A DNA stretch of 64,000 bases, from positions 45,127-109,126 of the forward strand of contig LNFB01000318.1 of assembly GCA_001464385.1 (NCBI GenBank). Direction: 5' to 3'. This document shows, one piece after another, positions 34,801 through 42,917 of the stretch (position 1 is its first letter; each line of letters opens with the position of its first letter). The notes below the pieces were generated by a model that was given only the letters and a program-made list of their open reading frames with translations, was not told the origin of the DNA and searched no databases. The translations under genes and the position numbers were made by a program. Source of the DNA: Deltaproteobacteria bacterium Ga0077550. GTDB taxonomy: Bacteria > Myxococcota_A > Polyangia > Nannocystales > Nannocystaceae.

Positions 34801-37038
34801 TCAGACCGGCTCGCAGAAGCGCGCGAGGATCGTCTTGATGCCGTTCTTCGGGAACCGCAGGTTGAACTTGAGCTGCGGGCCGACGCCGGCCCAGCCGATG
34901 AGCTCGCCGACGCCGAAATCCTTGTGCCGCACGTGCATCCCGACGTAGAGCACCACGCCCTCCTCGCCGCCGAGCTCGTCGGAGGACAGCTCGACGCCGG
35001 GATCGACGTCGTAGACGACATCGTCGTTCCAGCTCGGCTCGCGCCGGCGCAGCGCCGGCGATGGCGATCGACCCGGACGGGCGGCACTCGGCGCGCTGGC
35101 GATCGCGTCGCGCGGCATGTCGAGCACGAACCGCGACGGCGTGCCCGCCTGCGTCTGTCCATAGAGCTGGCGCCGCGCGACCATCGTGAGCGTCAGCCGC
35201 TTGCGCGCCCGCGTGATGGCGACATACGCGAGGCGCCGCTCCTCCTCGAGCTGCACCGGGTCGTCGATCACGCGCGCGTGGGGGAACACGCGCTCCTCCA
35301 TGCCGGTGAGGTAGACCTCGTCGTACTCGAGGCCCTTGGCCGAGTGCACGGTCATCAGCGTGACCGCGCGCGTCCGATCGCCCTCGGCGCGCTCGCCCGC
35401 CACGAGGCTGGTCTGCTCGAGGTAGTCGGCCAGCGTCGCGCCGGGTCGGTCGGCGACGAACTCCTGCACGTTGCCGAGGAGCTCCTGGAGGTTCTCGAGC
35501 CGGTTCTGCGCCTCTTCGTCGGCGTCGACCGAGAGCATCTCGCGGTAGCCCGTGCGCTCGACGATCTCGGCGACGAGCTCGTCGACGCGCAGCGTCGGCA
35601 CCTGCGCCCGTAGCTCTTCCATCAGCTCCACGAAGGCGGCGATCTTGCGACACGCGGCCGGCGTGACCGCGGCGTCGCGGGCCTCGTGGAGCGCCTCCCA
35701 CAGCGTGATCTCGCGCGCGGTCCCGTGACCGAGCAGTCGCTCGAGGGTAGTGCCACCGATGCCGCGCGCCGGTCGGTTGAGGATGCGGGCCAGGTGCGTG
35801 TCCGAGCCCGGGTTCTGCAGCGCGACGAGGTACGCGATGATGTCCTTGACCTCGGCGCGCTCGTAGAACGCGACGCCGCCGACGATCCGGCACGACAATC
35901 CCGCGTTGCGCAGCGCCTCCTCCAGCGCGCGCGACTGCGCGTGCGTGCGGTAGAAGACCGCGTACTGCTCGGGCGAAGCGCCGTCGTCGATCGCCGCGCT
36001 GATCTCCTGGGCGACGAACTTCGCCTCCTCGCGCTCGCCGAACAGCTCGAGCACGCGGACCTTGTCGCCCTCGCCCGCGTCCGTCCACAGGGTCTTGCCC
36101 AGGCGGCTCGAGTTCTTGCGGATGACCGCGTCGGCGCAGCGCAGGATGCACCCGGTGCTGCGGTAGTTGTGCTCGAGCCGGACGACCTCGGTGCCGGCGT
36201 GGCGATCGGCGAAGCGCAGGATCTGATCGACGTCCGCGCCGCGCCAGCCGTAGATCGCCTGGTCGTCGTCGCCGACGACGCACAGCTCGGCGTGGGCCGC
36301 GAGGCGATCGACGAGCTCGGCCTGCACCGGGTTGGTGTCCTGGAACTCGTCGACGACCACGTGCACGAAGCGATGCAGCAGCCCGCGCACCGGGTCGGTG
36401 TCGGCGAGCTGGCCGGTTGCCGGCTTGTCGGCCTGACGCAGCAGCGCGACGGCGTGCACGAGCAGATCGCCGAAGTCGGCCCCATCGGCGGCGAGCAGGC
36501 GCTTCTGGTACGTGGCGTAGGCCTTGGCGACCACGCTGCGCACGGGCTCGATGAGGCCGATGTCGTCGAGCTGCGTCGGACCGAGCCCGCGGTTCTTCGC
36601 CCGATCGATCCAGCCCAGCACGCCGCGCGCCGAGAACAGCTTGTCCGAGACGTTCTGGGCCTCGAGCACGCGGGACATCACCTGCACCGAGTCGGCCGTG
36701 TCGAAGATGGTGAACCGCGGTGACAGCCCGACGGGCTGGCCCCAGCGCCGCAGGATCCGCGCGCAGATCGAGTGGAAGGTGCCGACCCAGATCTGCTTGG
36801 TGTCGTGGCGGCCATCGCACAGCAGGTCGATGCGCGAGCGCATCTCCTCGGCGGCCTTGTTGGTGAACGTGACTGCCAGGATGCGCCACGGCGGCGTGCC
36901 CTCGTCCAGCAGGTGGGCGACGCGGTGGGTGATCACGCGGGTCTTGCCCGTGCCCGCCCCGGCGAGCACGAGCAGCGGCGAGCCGCGATGGACCACCGCC
37001 GCCTGTTGCTCGGGGTTCAGGCTCACGGCAAGAGCCAT
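34801..37038 (-). CDS. UvrD/PcrA/Rep-family ATP-dependent DNA helicase
   Basis: The protein has 745 residues. Superfamily 1A motifs are all in order: motif I AGAGTGKT (26-33), Ia FTNKAAEEM (about 58-66), DEFQDTN (230-236) for motif II, then GDDDQAIYGWRG (III), EHNYRST (IV), VTLMTVHSAKGLEYDEVYL (V) and ERRLAYVAITRARKRL (VI). The C-terminus ends with the Tudor-like domain (VGMHVRHKDFGVGELIGWAG), as in PcrA/UvrD. It unwinds DNA 3' to 5' in repair and in clearing stalled forks. Its start faces the MMPL gene at 37050 with 11 bp between. Confidence 0.95.
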   Translation of the reverse strand: MALAVSLNPEQQAAVVHRGSPLLVLAGAGTGKTRVITHRVAHLLDEGTPPWRILAVTFTNKAAEEMRSRIDLLCDGRHDTKQIWVGTFHSICARILRRWGQPVGLSPRFTIFDTADSVQVMSRVLEAQNVSDKLFSARGVLGWIDRAKNRGLGPTQLDDIGLIEPVRSVVAKAYATYQKRLLAADGADFGDLLVHAVALLRQADKPATGQLADTDPVRGLLHRFVHVVVDEFQDTNPVQAELVDRLAAHAELCVVGDDDQAIYGWRGADVDQILRFADRHAGTEVVRLEHNYRSTGCILRCADAVIRKNSSRLGKTLWTDAGEGDKVRVLELFGEREEAKFVAQEISAAIDDGASPEQYAVFYRTHAQSRALEEALRNAGLSCRIVGGVAFYERAEVKDIIAYLVALQNPGSDTHLARILNRPARGIGGTTLERLLGHGTAREITLWEALHEARDAAVTPAACRKIAAFVELMEELRAQVPTLRVDELVAEIVERTGYREMLSVDADEEAQNRLENLQELLGNVQEFVADRPGATLADYLEQTSLVAGERAEGDRTRAVTLMTVHSAKGLEYDEVYLTGMEERVFPHARVIDDPVQLEEERRLAYVAITRARKRLTLTMVARRQLYGQTQAGTPSRFVLDMPRDAIASAPSAARPGRSPSPALRRREPSWNDDVVYDVDPGVELSSDELGGEEGVVLYVGMHVRHKDFGVGELIGWAGVGPQLKFNLRFPKNGIKTILARFCEPV

Positions 37039-37049
37039 AACACGGGCAA

Positions 37050-39398
37050 GTGCTGGTAGGCTCGCGCGCAGCAGTGGTCCCCCGCGCGCCCGCCCCCGAC
37101 GGCTCCGATCGCCCCGACGCGATCTCGTTGTCGCGATGGGCGACGCGCTGGCCGACCGCGGTGATCGGCGCGTGGCTCGTGCTGGCCGCGGTGTGCGCGG
37201 CGCTCGTGAGCGGACGCTTCGTCACCCGCGGCGGCAGCGAGGCCCTGCTGCCGCCCGAAGACCGCCACCTCGCCGACGAGCCGCTGCTGCTGCTGACGCT
37301 CCGCGACGACGCGACGCCCGAGGATCCCGCCGCGCTGCTGGCCGAGTCCGCCGCGGTGATCGCCGAGCGCCTCGCCCAGGAGCGGGTGCCGATCGCCGCG
37401 CCGGCCGGCGAGGCCGCGGCATGGTTCGACGCGCACGCGCTGTTCCTCGTCGACGACGCCGCGCTCGGCCAGATCGGCGGGCGACTCGGCGACGAGGCGA
37501 TCTCGGACGCGATCGAGAACCTCCGCGCGAGGATGTCGTCGCCGCTGTTCGGCGTCTCGGGCGAGGAGCCGCGCCGCGACCCCCTCGGCCTGCTCGGCCA
37601 CCTCGACGACGACGGCGGCCGCTTCTCGAGCACCCACGGGCCGGGCACGTCGACGATCACGGCGGCGGGCGATCTGCTCGCGGCCGACGGCACCGCCTGC
37701 CTGCTGCAGCTGCGCACCACGAGGCCGAGCGACGCGGTCCTCGCCGACGTGCATGCGGCGATCGGCGATCGACCGGTGGTCGCCGCGTGGGTCGGACCGC
37801 GCCACGTCGAGCAGAGCGCGCGCGCGCTGGTCGACGATGCGGGGCTGCGCCTGGTCGCGACCGCCCTCGCCGCGATCGCGGCGGTGCTCGCCGCGGCGTT
37901 GCGTCGCGTGCGGGCCACACTCGCGATCCTCGTGTGCCTGGTGACGTCGGTGGTGTTCGCCGCGATCGCCCTGCCCGAGCTCGACGCCTGGGGCCTCGCG
38001 ATCGTGATCCTGTGGCTCGGCTTCGCCTGCGAGGGTGCGCTGCACCTGCAGCGGATCAGCGCGCGGGGCTGGCCCGCGGCGACCGTGCTCGCGACCGCGA
38101 TGGCGCCGCTGTGGCTGTCGCCCTACCCCGCGTGGCAGCACTGGAGCTGGGCGTGGGCCGTGCTCGTCGCGATCGCGATCGTCCCGCTGCGCCTCGTGCT
38201 GCCGGCGATCCACGCCCGCATCGGTGGCGCGGTGTCGTGGGAGGGCCGCGGCTTCTCGTGGCGCGCGCTGCCGGTGCTCGCGTCGCTGCTGGCGCTCGTG
38301 TGCCTCGTCGCCGGGGTGGTCGCGGTGTCGTCGCTGCGCTACCGCGGAGCCGAGCGCGTCGGGCTGGGCGAGTACGGCGCGAGCGCGGCGCAGCGCCGCC
38401 TGCTGGACGACTTCTTCGACCCCGCCTCGATCGTCCGCACGCACAGCGAGGGCGCCGATCCGGCCGCGGCGCTCGAGCGCGCAGCCCTGGACGCGCGCGC
38501 GCTCTCGGAGTCGATCCCCGCGGAGCTCGTCCGCGTCGACAGCCCCGGCCTCTGGGTCGCGAGGGCCCCCGAGCTCGAGCGTCGTCGCGCGGCCCTACTC
38601 GCCCTCGAGCTGCCCGCGCGGCTCGAACACATGCGCGCGACGCTCGAGGCCAAGGGGTTCCGCCCCGATGCGTTCGGCGAGTTCCTCCGCGGCGCGGCGA
38701 TGCAGGACGGGGCGCCGACCGCCGACGCGATGCTCTCGGGCGCCCTGGGCCCGTGGCTGCGGCGCTACCTGGTGCCGGGCAAGCCCGCGGCCGTCCGCGC
38801 GTTCGTGCAGCTCTCGCCCGACGCCGACGTGGGCGTGCCGCGGATCCGCGACGCCGACGGCCAGGTCATCGCGCTGCACGGCCCCGCGGTAGCCTCGCGG
38901 CGCGACCGGGCGTCGTTCGCCGACTGGCTCGGCATCTATGCCCTGTGCCAGATGTGGATCGGCGCCCTGGTGGTGTGGCTGGGCACGCGCAGCCTGACGA
39001 TCGCGATCAGTGCCGCGTTCTCGACCCTCGCCACGCAGTGTGCGGTACTCGCTGCGATGGCGCTGCTGCGGCTGCCGGTCGGACCCGCGATGCTCCCCGC
39101 GCTGCTGCTGGTCGGCGCCTCCGCGACGATCTCCGCCGGTCGTTCGTGCCGCGCGATCGATCTCGATCGGCCGCTGTTCGCGACCGGCATCATCGTCACG
39201 AGCCTCTGCCAGGTCGCCGCGGGCGTGGCCCTGCTCGGCTCGGGCGTGGCGATGTGGCGGACGATGGGCCTCGTCGTCATCCTCGGGGCGACCACTGCGT
39301 CCGGCGTCGGCCTGTTCATCGCGCCGGGGATCTGTCGCGTGCTGCGGCGCGTCGCCGGCGTCGACACGCCCGCACCCGGCGGGGAGGCGCGCGGATGA
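37050..39398 (+). CDS. MMPL/RND-type membrane exporter-like protein
   Basis: The protein has 782 residues from the GTG at 37050 (an in-frame GTG at 37074 is also possible). One helix near residue 35-55, an external domain to about 275, a group of helices at about 280-420, a second external domain (about 440-640) and another helix group (about 645-765) make the duplicated MMPL/RND plan. It is close in form to the predicted exporters of COG4258. Members move lipids or polyketide-like products across the inner membrane. The start of the next gene overlaps its stop (ATGA). The next product is LolA-like, so lipid or lipoprotein transfer is a sensible guess. Confidence 0.78.
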   Translation: MLVGSRAAVVPRAPAPDGSDRPDAISLSRWATRWPTAVIGAWLVLAAVCAALVSGRFVTRGGSEALLPPEDRHLADEPLLLLTLRDDATPEDPAALLAESAAVIAERLAQERVPIAAPAGEAAAWFDAHALFLVDDAALGQIGGRLGDEAISDAIENLRARMSSPLFGVSGEEPRRDPLGLLGHLDDDGGRFSSTHGPGTSTITAAGDLLAADGTACLLQLRTTRPSDAVLADVHAAIGDRPVVAAWVGPRHVEQSARALVDDAGLRLVATALAAIAAVLAAALRRVRATLAILVCLVTSVVFAAIALPELDAWGLAIVILWLGFACEGALHLQRISARGWPAATVLATAMAPLWLSPYPAWQHWSWAWAVLVAIAIVPLRLVLPAIHARIGGAVSWEGRGFSWRALPVLASLLALVCLVAGVVAVSSLRYRGAERVGLGEYGASAAQRRLLDDFFDPASIVRTHSEGADPAAALERAALDARALSESIPAELVRVDSPGLWVARAPELERRRAALLALELPARLEHMRATLEAKGFRPDAFGEFLRGAAMQDGAPTADAMLSGALGPWLRRYLVPGKPAAVRAFVQLSPDADVGVPRIRDADGQVIALHGPAVASRRDRASFADWLGIYALCQMWIGALVVWLGTRSLTIAISAAFSTLATQCAVLAAMALLRLPVGPAMLPALLLVGASATISAGRSCRAIDLDRPLFATGIIVTSLCQVAAGVALLGSGVAMWRTMGLVVILGATTASGVGLFIAPGICRVLRRVAGVDTPAPGGEARG

Positions 39399-40090
39399 TC
39401 CACCGCCGGACATGGCTCGTCGCGGCCATCGGCACGTTGGCGTGGCCGCGCCGCGGCGGCGCCGATGACATCGAGGACAAGCGGCTGGAGAACCGCCTCG
39501 AGCTGTGGGCGAACTTCGCCAAGCGCACGCGCAACCTCCTGGTGCGGCTGACGACGACGCGCGAGACCTCGCTGCTGCGCGAGCCGCTGGTGGTCACCGG
39601 CACGCTCGTCTTCGGCCCCAGCGCCGCCGGCTCACCGCGGCTGGTGCTGCGGGACGATGGCCTCGGCGGCTCGACCACGATCCTCGACGAACGCGGCATG
39701 CGGATCGTGCCCAACCGCGCCGACGCCCCGGCGACGATCGTCGACGGCGATCGGGTCCCCGGCGCGGCGTGGCTCGGCGCCCGGCTGCGCGCCGCGTTCG
39801 CACCGGGCGAGGGCGAGGCGCTCGTCGCCGACAGCCGCACGGTGGTGCCCCGCGGCGGCCATCGCCTCGATCTACTGCCGCTGCGCGACTCGGCGGCCCG
39901 CAAGCTGGTCCGCAGCGTGTCGCTGCACTTCGACGCCGTCACGGGCGCGATCGTCGAGATCCTCATCGCCGAGGTCCAGGGCGATCGCGTCCGACTGCAG
40001 CTCGCCGATCACCGGCAGAACGTCCCGGACGCCGACATCGCGGCCGCGATGGCCGAGGTCGACGCCCTCGCGGCCGGCCGTCGCGAGTGA
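39395..40090 (+). CDS. LolA-like outer-membrane carrier protein
   Basis: The protein has 231 residues with a signal peptide-like N-terminus (TWLVAAIGTLAWPRRGGA). The mature part shows the LolA/LppX-like series: LWANFAKRTRNLLVRLTTTRET, LLREPLVVTGTLVFGPS, then PRLVLRD. A Gly-rich strand follows and then the late RSVSLHFDAVTGAIVEILIAEVQGDRVRLQLADHR. LolA proteins carry lipids between membranes in the periplasm. Overlap with the MMPL gene and absence of other lol genes suggest a dedicated lipid route rather than the general lipoprotein system. The stop is followed by a small hairpin. Confidence 0.78.
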   Translation: MIHRRTWLVAAIGTLAWPRRGGADDIEDKRLENRLELWANFAKRTRNLLVRLTTTRETSLLREPLVVTGTLVFGPSAAGSPRLVLRDDGLGGSTTILDERGMRIVPNRADAPATIVDGDRVPGAAWLGARLRAAFAPGEGEALVADSRTVVPRGGHRLDLLPLRDSAARKLVRSVSLHFDAVTGAIVEILIAEVQGDRVRLQLADHRQNVPDADIAAAMAEVDALAAGRRE

Positions 40091-40093
40091 GGC

Positions 40094-40110
40094 GAGGCCG
40101 CAGCGGCCTC
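40094..40110. terminator. Short hairpin between convergent genes
   Basis: GAGGCCG (40094-40100) and CGGCCTC (40104-40110) pair around a 3-nt loop in the 18-bp gap between the LolA-like gene and the cytochrome gene. No T-run is seen. Confidence 0.4.
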
Positions 40111-40762
40111 ACTTCCCGAGCGAGCGGGCGTACTTCGACACCGCGACGATCTCGTCGGCGGTGAGCTTGTCCTTGAACGGCTTCATCTTCGAGCCCGACT
40201 TACCGTCGCGCACGATGTCCTCGATCTTCTGCTGGGTCCACTTGGTCTTCCAGCCGGCGACCGTCCAGTCCTCGATGTCGTTCTCGGCGCCGATCTTGGT
40301 CTTGCCGTCGCCGTTCCCGTTGTGGCAGTTCTTGCACTTCTTGTCGTAGAGCCCCTTGCCGTCGGCGGACGGGCCGGGATCGGCCTTCGGCTCCTCGGCG
40401 GGCTTCTTCGGGTCGGCGGCCGGCTTCTTGTCCTCGGCCTTCTTCTCCTCGGCCTTCTTCTCCTCGACCTTGGCCTCGACAGCCTTCGCGTCTTCGGCCT
40501 TCGCGTCCTCGGCCTTCGCGTCCTCGGCCTTCGCGTCCTCGGCCTTCGCGTCCTCGGCCTTCGCGTCGACCTTGGCGTCCTCGACCTTGGCCTCGACCTT
40601 CGCCTCCTCGACCTTGGCCTCGGCCTTCTTTTCCTCGGCCTTCTTTTCCTCGGCCTTGCCCTTGGTGTCCGCCTTGGCCTCGGGCGTCTTGTCGTCGCAC
40701 GCGGTGCCGATCGCGCTGAGGCTGAGCATCAAACAGGCCGTCGAAATCGTTCGGAAAAGCAC
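40109..40762 (-). CDS. Lipoprotein c-type cytochrome with charged Ala-Lys-Glu repeat stalk
   Basis: The GTG at 40762 has an AAGGAG site 7 nt upstream and gives 217 residues. The signal peptide ends in a lipobox (IGTAC, Cys at about residue 20). Residues about 25-130 are Lys/Glu/Ala/Asp repeats, including five EDAKA units coded by 15-bp repeats. This looks like a rigid or flexible stalk. The C-terminal monoheme domain has CKNCH and a later Met in SKMKPF, the usual heme iron ligands. It should carry electrons in the periplasm. The divergently read neighbour is a sulfite-oxidase-family enzyme, so it may be the electron acceptor. Confidence 0.88.
   Translation of the reverse strand: MLFRTISTACLMLSLSAIGTACDDKTPEAKADTKGKAEEKKAEEKKAEAKVEEAKVEAKVEDAKVDAKAEDAKAEDAKAEDAKAEDAKAEDAKAVEAKVEEKKAEEKKAEDKKPAADPKKPAEEPKADPGPSADGKGLYDKKCKNCHNGNGDGKTKIGAENDIEDWTVAGWKTKWTQQKIEDIVRDGKSGSKMKPFKDKLTADEIVAVSKYARSLGK
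40482..40567. repeat. 15-bp tandem repeat inside the cytochrome stalk
   Basis: Five near-identical units of GCCTTCGCGTCCTCG (the first has TT for TC) and one partial unit encode EDAKA repeats on the minus strand. Gain or loss of units keeps the frame. Confidence 0.9.
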
Positions 40763-40893
40763 GGGTGGTCTCCTTGAGAGGCGTGACGCTACCGGATTTG
40801 TGAACGTCCCCCAAGCCCGCAGGGTCTGCGGCGAGTCGCGCGGGCCGAACGGTGCTCGAAGGACCGGCACAAGAGTGCTAAGTAGGCCGGGCG

Positions 40894-42036
40894 ATGGCCG
40901 ACACCGGCGTCAACGAAGGGGCCCTGGTGCCGACGAGCGCGGCGTTGCCGTCGCTGCCGTACGAGCTGCCGTTGCGCCCCGTCGAGGGCATGGCGCGGTG
41001 GCTCGGCCGCGTGCTGCAGCCGCTGGCCTTCCGCATGATCAGCATGATCGAGCAGCGCACCGACACGATGTCGGGGCCGCTCACGCCGGTCGACGGCTAC
41101 TTCCGTCGCGATCGCCACCGACACCCGGAGGTCGACGCCGCGACGTGGCGCCTCCGGATCACGGGCACCGCGGCCGACGGCGCGCTCACGTTCGACCAGC
41201 TCCGCGACCTCCCCCGCGAGGAGCGGCTGTGCGTGATGGAGTGCGCGGGCAACGGCAACCATGTGATGGGCTCGGCGGGGCTGCTCGGCCAGGCGCGCTG
41301 GTCCGGCCCGACGCTGCGCACCGTCCTCGAGTCGGGGGGCGGCCCCGGACCCGCCACCCACTTCGCGTTCCACGGCCTCGATCCGATCCCGCTGGTCCGC
41401 CGCGGCTACCACTACGGCCTCTCGCTCGACGAGCTCGATCGGGCCGGTGCCATCGTCGCGGTGACGATGAACGGCCAGCCGCTGCCGCGCCCCCGCGGGT
41501 TCCCAGCGCGCCTCGTCGTCCCCGGCATCTACTCGATGTCGCACGTGAAGTGGCTCGGCCACATCGAGGGCAAGACCGCCCCGCACATGGGCATCCACAA
41601 CCGCTGGGTGTTCACCAACCACGAGCTGCAGGACGGCGCGTGGGTCCGCGTGCAGGCGCGATGGATCGGCCTCAAGTCGATGGTCACGCGCTGCCAGCGG
41701 AGCGCCGCCGGCTGGACGCTCACCGGCTGGGCGTGGGGCGGCGGCACGCCGATCGCCGCGATCGAGGTCACCGTCGACGGTGGCCGCACGTGGGAGCCGG
41801 CCGAGTTCACGCCGCCGCAGGCGTACTTCCCGGAGGATCCGCTGGCCGCCGGGGCGCACACCCACGCGTGGACGGTGTGGACGTGGCAGTGGAAGGCACC
41901 CGCGCCGGGCGACTACGAGATCGCCTGCCGTGCGCGCGACGTCGACGGTCGCGTGCAGGATCTCGAGCAGGACCCCAAGGTCCGCGGCCACTTCAACCAG
42001 ACGCGCGTCAAGTGGCGACGCGTCCGCGTGCCCTGA
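40894..42036 (+). CDS. Sulfite oxidase-family molybdenum enzyme
   Basis: The protein has 380 residues. The central molybdopterin domain has the motif VMECAGNG with the Mo-binding Cys117, and later motifs THFAFHGLDPIPLVRRGYHYGLSLDE, RGFPARLVVPGIYSMSHVKWLGHIE. The C-terminal region (about 255-375) matches the Mo-co dimerisation domain (WTLTGWAWGGGTPIAAIEVTVDGGRTW). It is close to SoxC/YedY-type and plant-type sulfite oxidases. No Tat or Sec signal is seen at the N-terminus, and no heme domain is fused. It therefore appears cytoplasmic, which fits poorly with a periplasmic cytochrome partner unless the true start lies elsewhere. Confidence 0.9.
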   Translation: MADTGVNEGALVPTSAALPSLPYELPLRPVEGMARWLGRVLQPLAFRMISMIEQRTDTMSGPLTPVDGYFRRDRHRHPEVDAATWRLRITGTAADGALTFDQLRDLPREERLCVMECAGNGNHVMGSAGLLGQARWSGPTLRTVLESGGGPGPATHFAFHGLDPIPLVRRGYHYGLSLDELDRAGAIVAVTMNGQPLPRPRGFPARLVVPGIYSMSHVKWLGHIEGKTAPHMGIHNRWVFTNHELQDGAWVRVQARWIGLKSMVTRCQRSAAGWTLTGWAWGGGTPIAAIEVTVDGGRTWEPAEFTPPQAYFPEDPLAAGAHTHAWTVWTWQWKAPAPGDYEIACRARDVDGRVQDLEQDPKVRGHFNQTRVKWRRVRVP

Positions 42037-42041
42037 CGCGT

Positions 42042-42058
42042 TCGCGATCCGATCGCGA
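42042..42058. terminator. Hairpin between convergent genes
   Basis: TCGCGAT (42042-42048) and ATCGCGA (42052-42058) pair around CCG, 5 nt after the sulfite-oxidase-family stop codon. No T-run is seen. Confidence 0.4.
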
Positions 42059-42107
42059 TGTCCGTCGCCGGCGGGGCGGGTCCCCGACGACGCGGCATCG
42101 CGATCGA

Positions 42108-42848
42108 TCATGCCACCTCGTCCAGCGCCGGCCCGGGCTCGGCCTGCGCGGCGCGGACGTAGGCGCGCTCGACCTTCGACGGCTCGGGGCCGTCGCGCGT
42201 CCGCAACGGCGTGGGCTCGCGCGCAGCGGCGTCCCGCACCTCGGACCCGTGCTCGACGTCGTCCGGGGTGGGCTCGGCCTCGGCCGCGTCGAGGGCGGGG
42301 CCCGACGCCACGGGCGGCTCGGGCCCGTGCGACGCGTCCTCCGCCTCCGCCTCCGCGATCTCGACGTCGACGGGCGCGCGCAGCTGCGGCGGATCGCCGG
42401 TCGCGTAGATGCGACCGTCGGGCCCCTGGCTGTACTCGAACGACGGCAGGCCGCGCAGCTCGCCGTCGGGCGAGTCGGACGCATGCTGCGCGCGCACCTT
42501 CATGTCGCGCGCCCACAGCTCGTGCTCGTCGGGCGCGTCGGTGCGCTGCGTCGTCGCCTCCGTCACCGCCGGGCGATCGGTCGGGCCGTCGCGCGTGCGT
42601 GGATCCGGAGAGCCACGCGCGGATTGCCCCGCGGCGCCGCCTTCGATCGGCCGCGGCCCAGCGCGCGCGACCTCCCCCGTCGTCACCGACGGTGTCGGAA
42701 TCGCGGCATCGGGCCGCACGACCGGCCGGGCGACGGCCTGGTAGATCCGAAGCGATGCCCGAATCGCGTCCACGTCCGGGCTCATCGACCCGAAACGTGC
42801 CGGCTTGAGGGGCGCGGACGGGAATTTCGGCGCGGCCCGCTCGCGCAC
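42108..42848 (-). CDS. SprA-related metalloprotease-like protein lacking the metal motif
   Basis: The reading frame gives 246 residues from a GTG at 42848; an ATG at 42785 (MSPDVDAIRA) is another possible start and neither has a clear ribosome-binding site. Residues about 115-155 read WARDMKVRAQHA, then LRGLPSFEYSQGPDGRIYATG. These align by pattern with the SprA-related family (PF12118) stretch that normally has VRAHEQAHKAAGG before the PSYTYQxGPDGxxYA segment. Here the HExxH-like motif is gone and only the flanking pattern remains. The rest is Pro/Ala/Asp/Glu-rich and probably disordered. It may be a non-catalytic relative, a scaffold or a decaying gene. Confidence 0.6.
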   Translation of the reverse strand: MRERAAPKFPSAPLKPARFGSMSPDVDAIRASLRIYQAVARPVVRPDAAIPTPSVTTGEVARAGPRPIEGGAAGQSARGSPDPRTRDGPTDRPAVTEATTQRTDAPDEHELWARDMKVRAQHASDSPDGELRGLPSFEYSQGPDGRIYATGDPPQLRAPVDVEIAEAEAEDASHGPEPPVASGPALDAAEAEPTPDDVEHGSEVRDAAAREPTPLRTRDGPEPSKVERAYVRAAQAEPGPALDEVA

Positions 42849-42917
42849 GGCCGCGGCCGGATCAATCGGCGATCCGACGCGGACCGACCGCCGGTCCGCG
42901 CGAGCACGCGACGCGCG

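Noticed and set aside
34748..37918. 1056-residue minus-strand frame overlapping the helicase
   Set aside because: It is out of frame with the UvrD motifs and is Arg/Ala-rich. The helicase frame 34801-37038 has all seven motifs.
40482..40567. CRISPR-like array
   Set aside because: The 15-bp units are contiguous with no spacers and encode EDAKA in frame. No cas genes are present.
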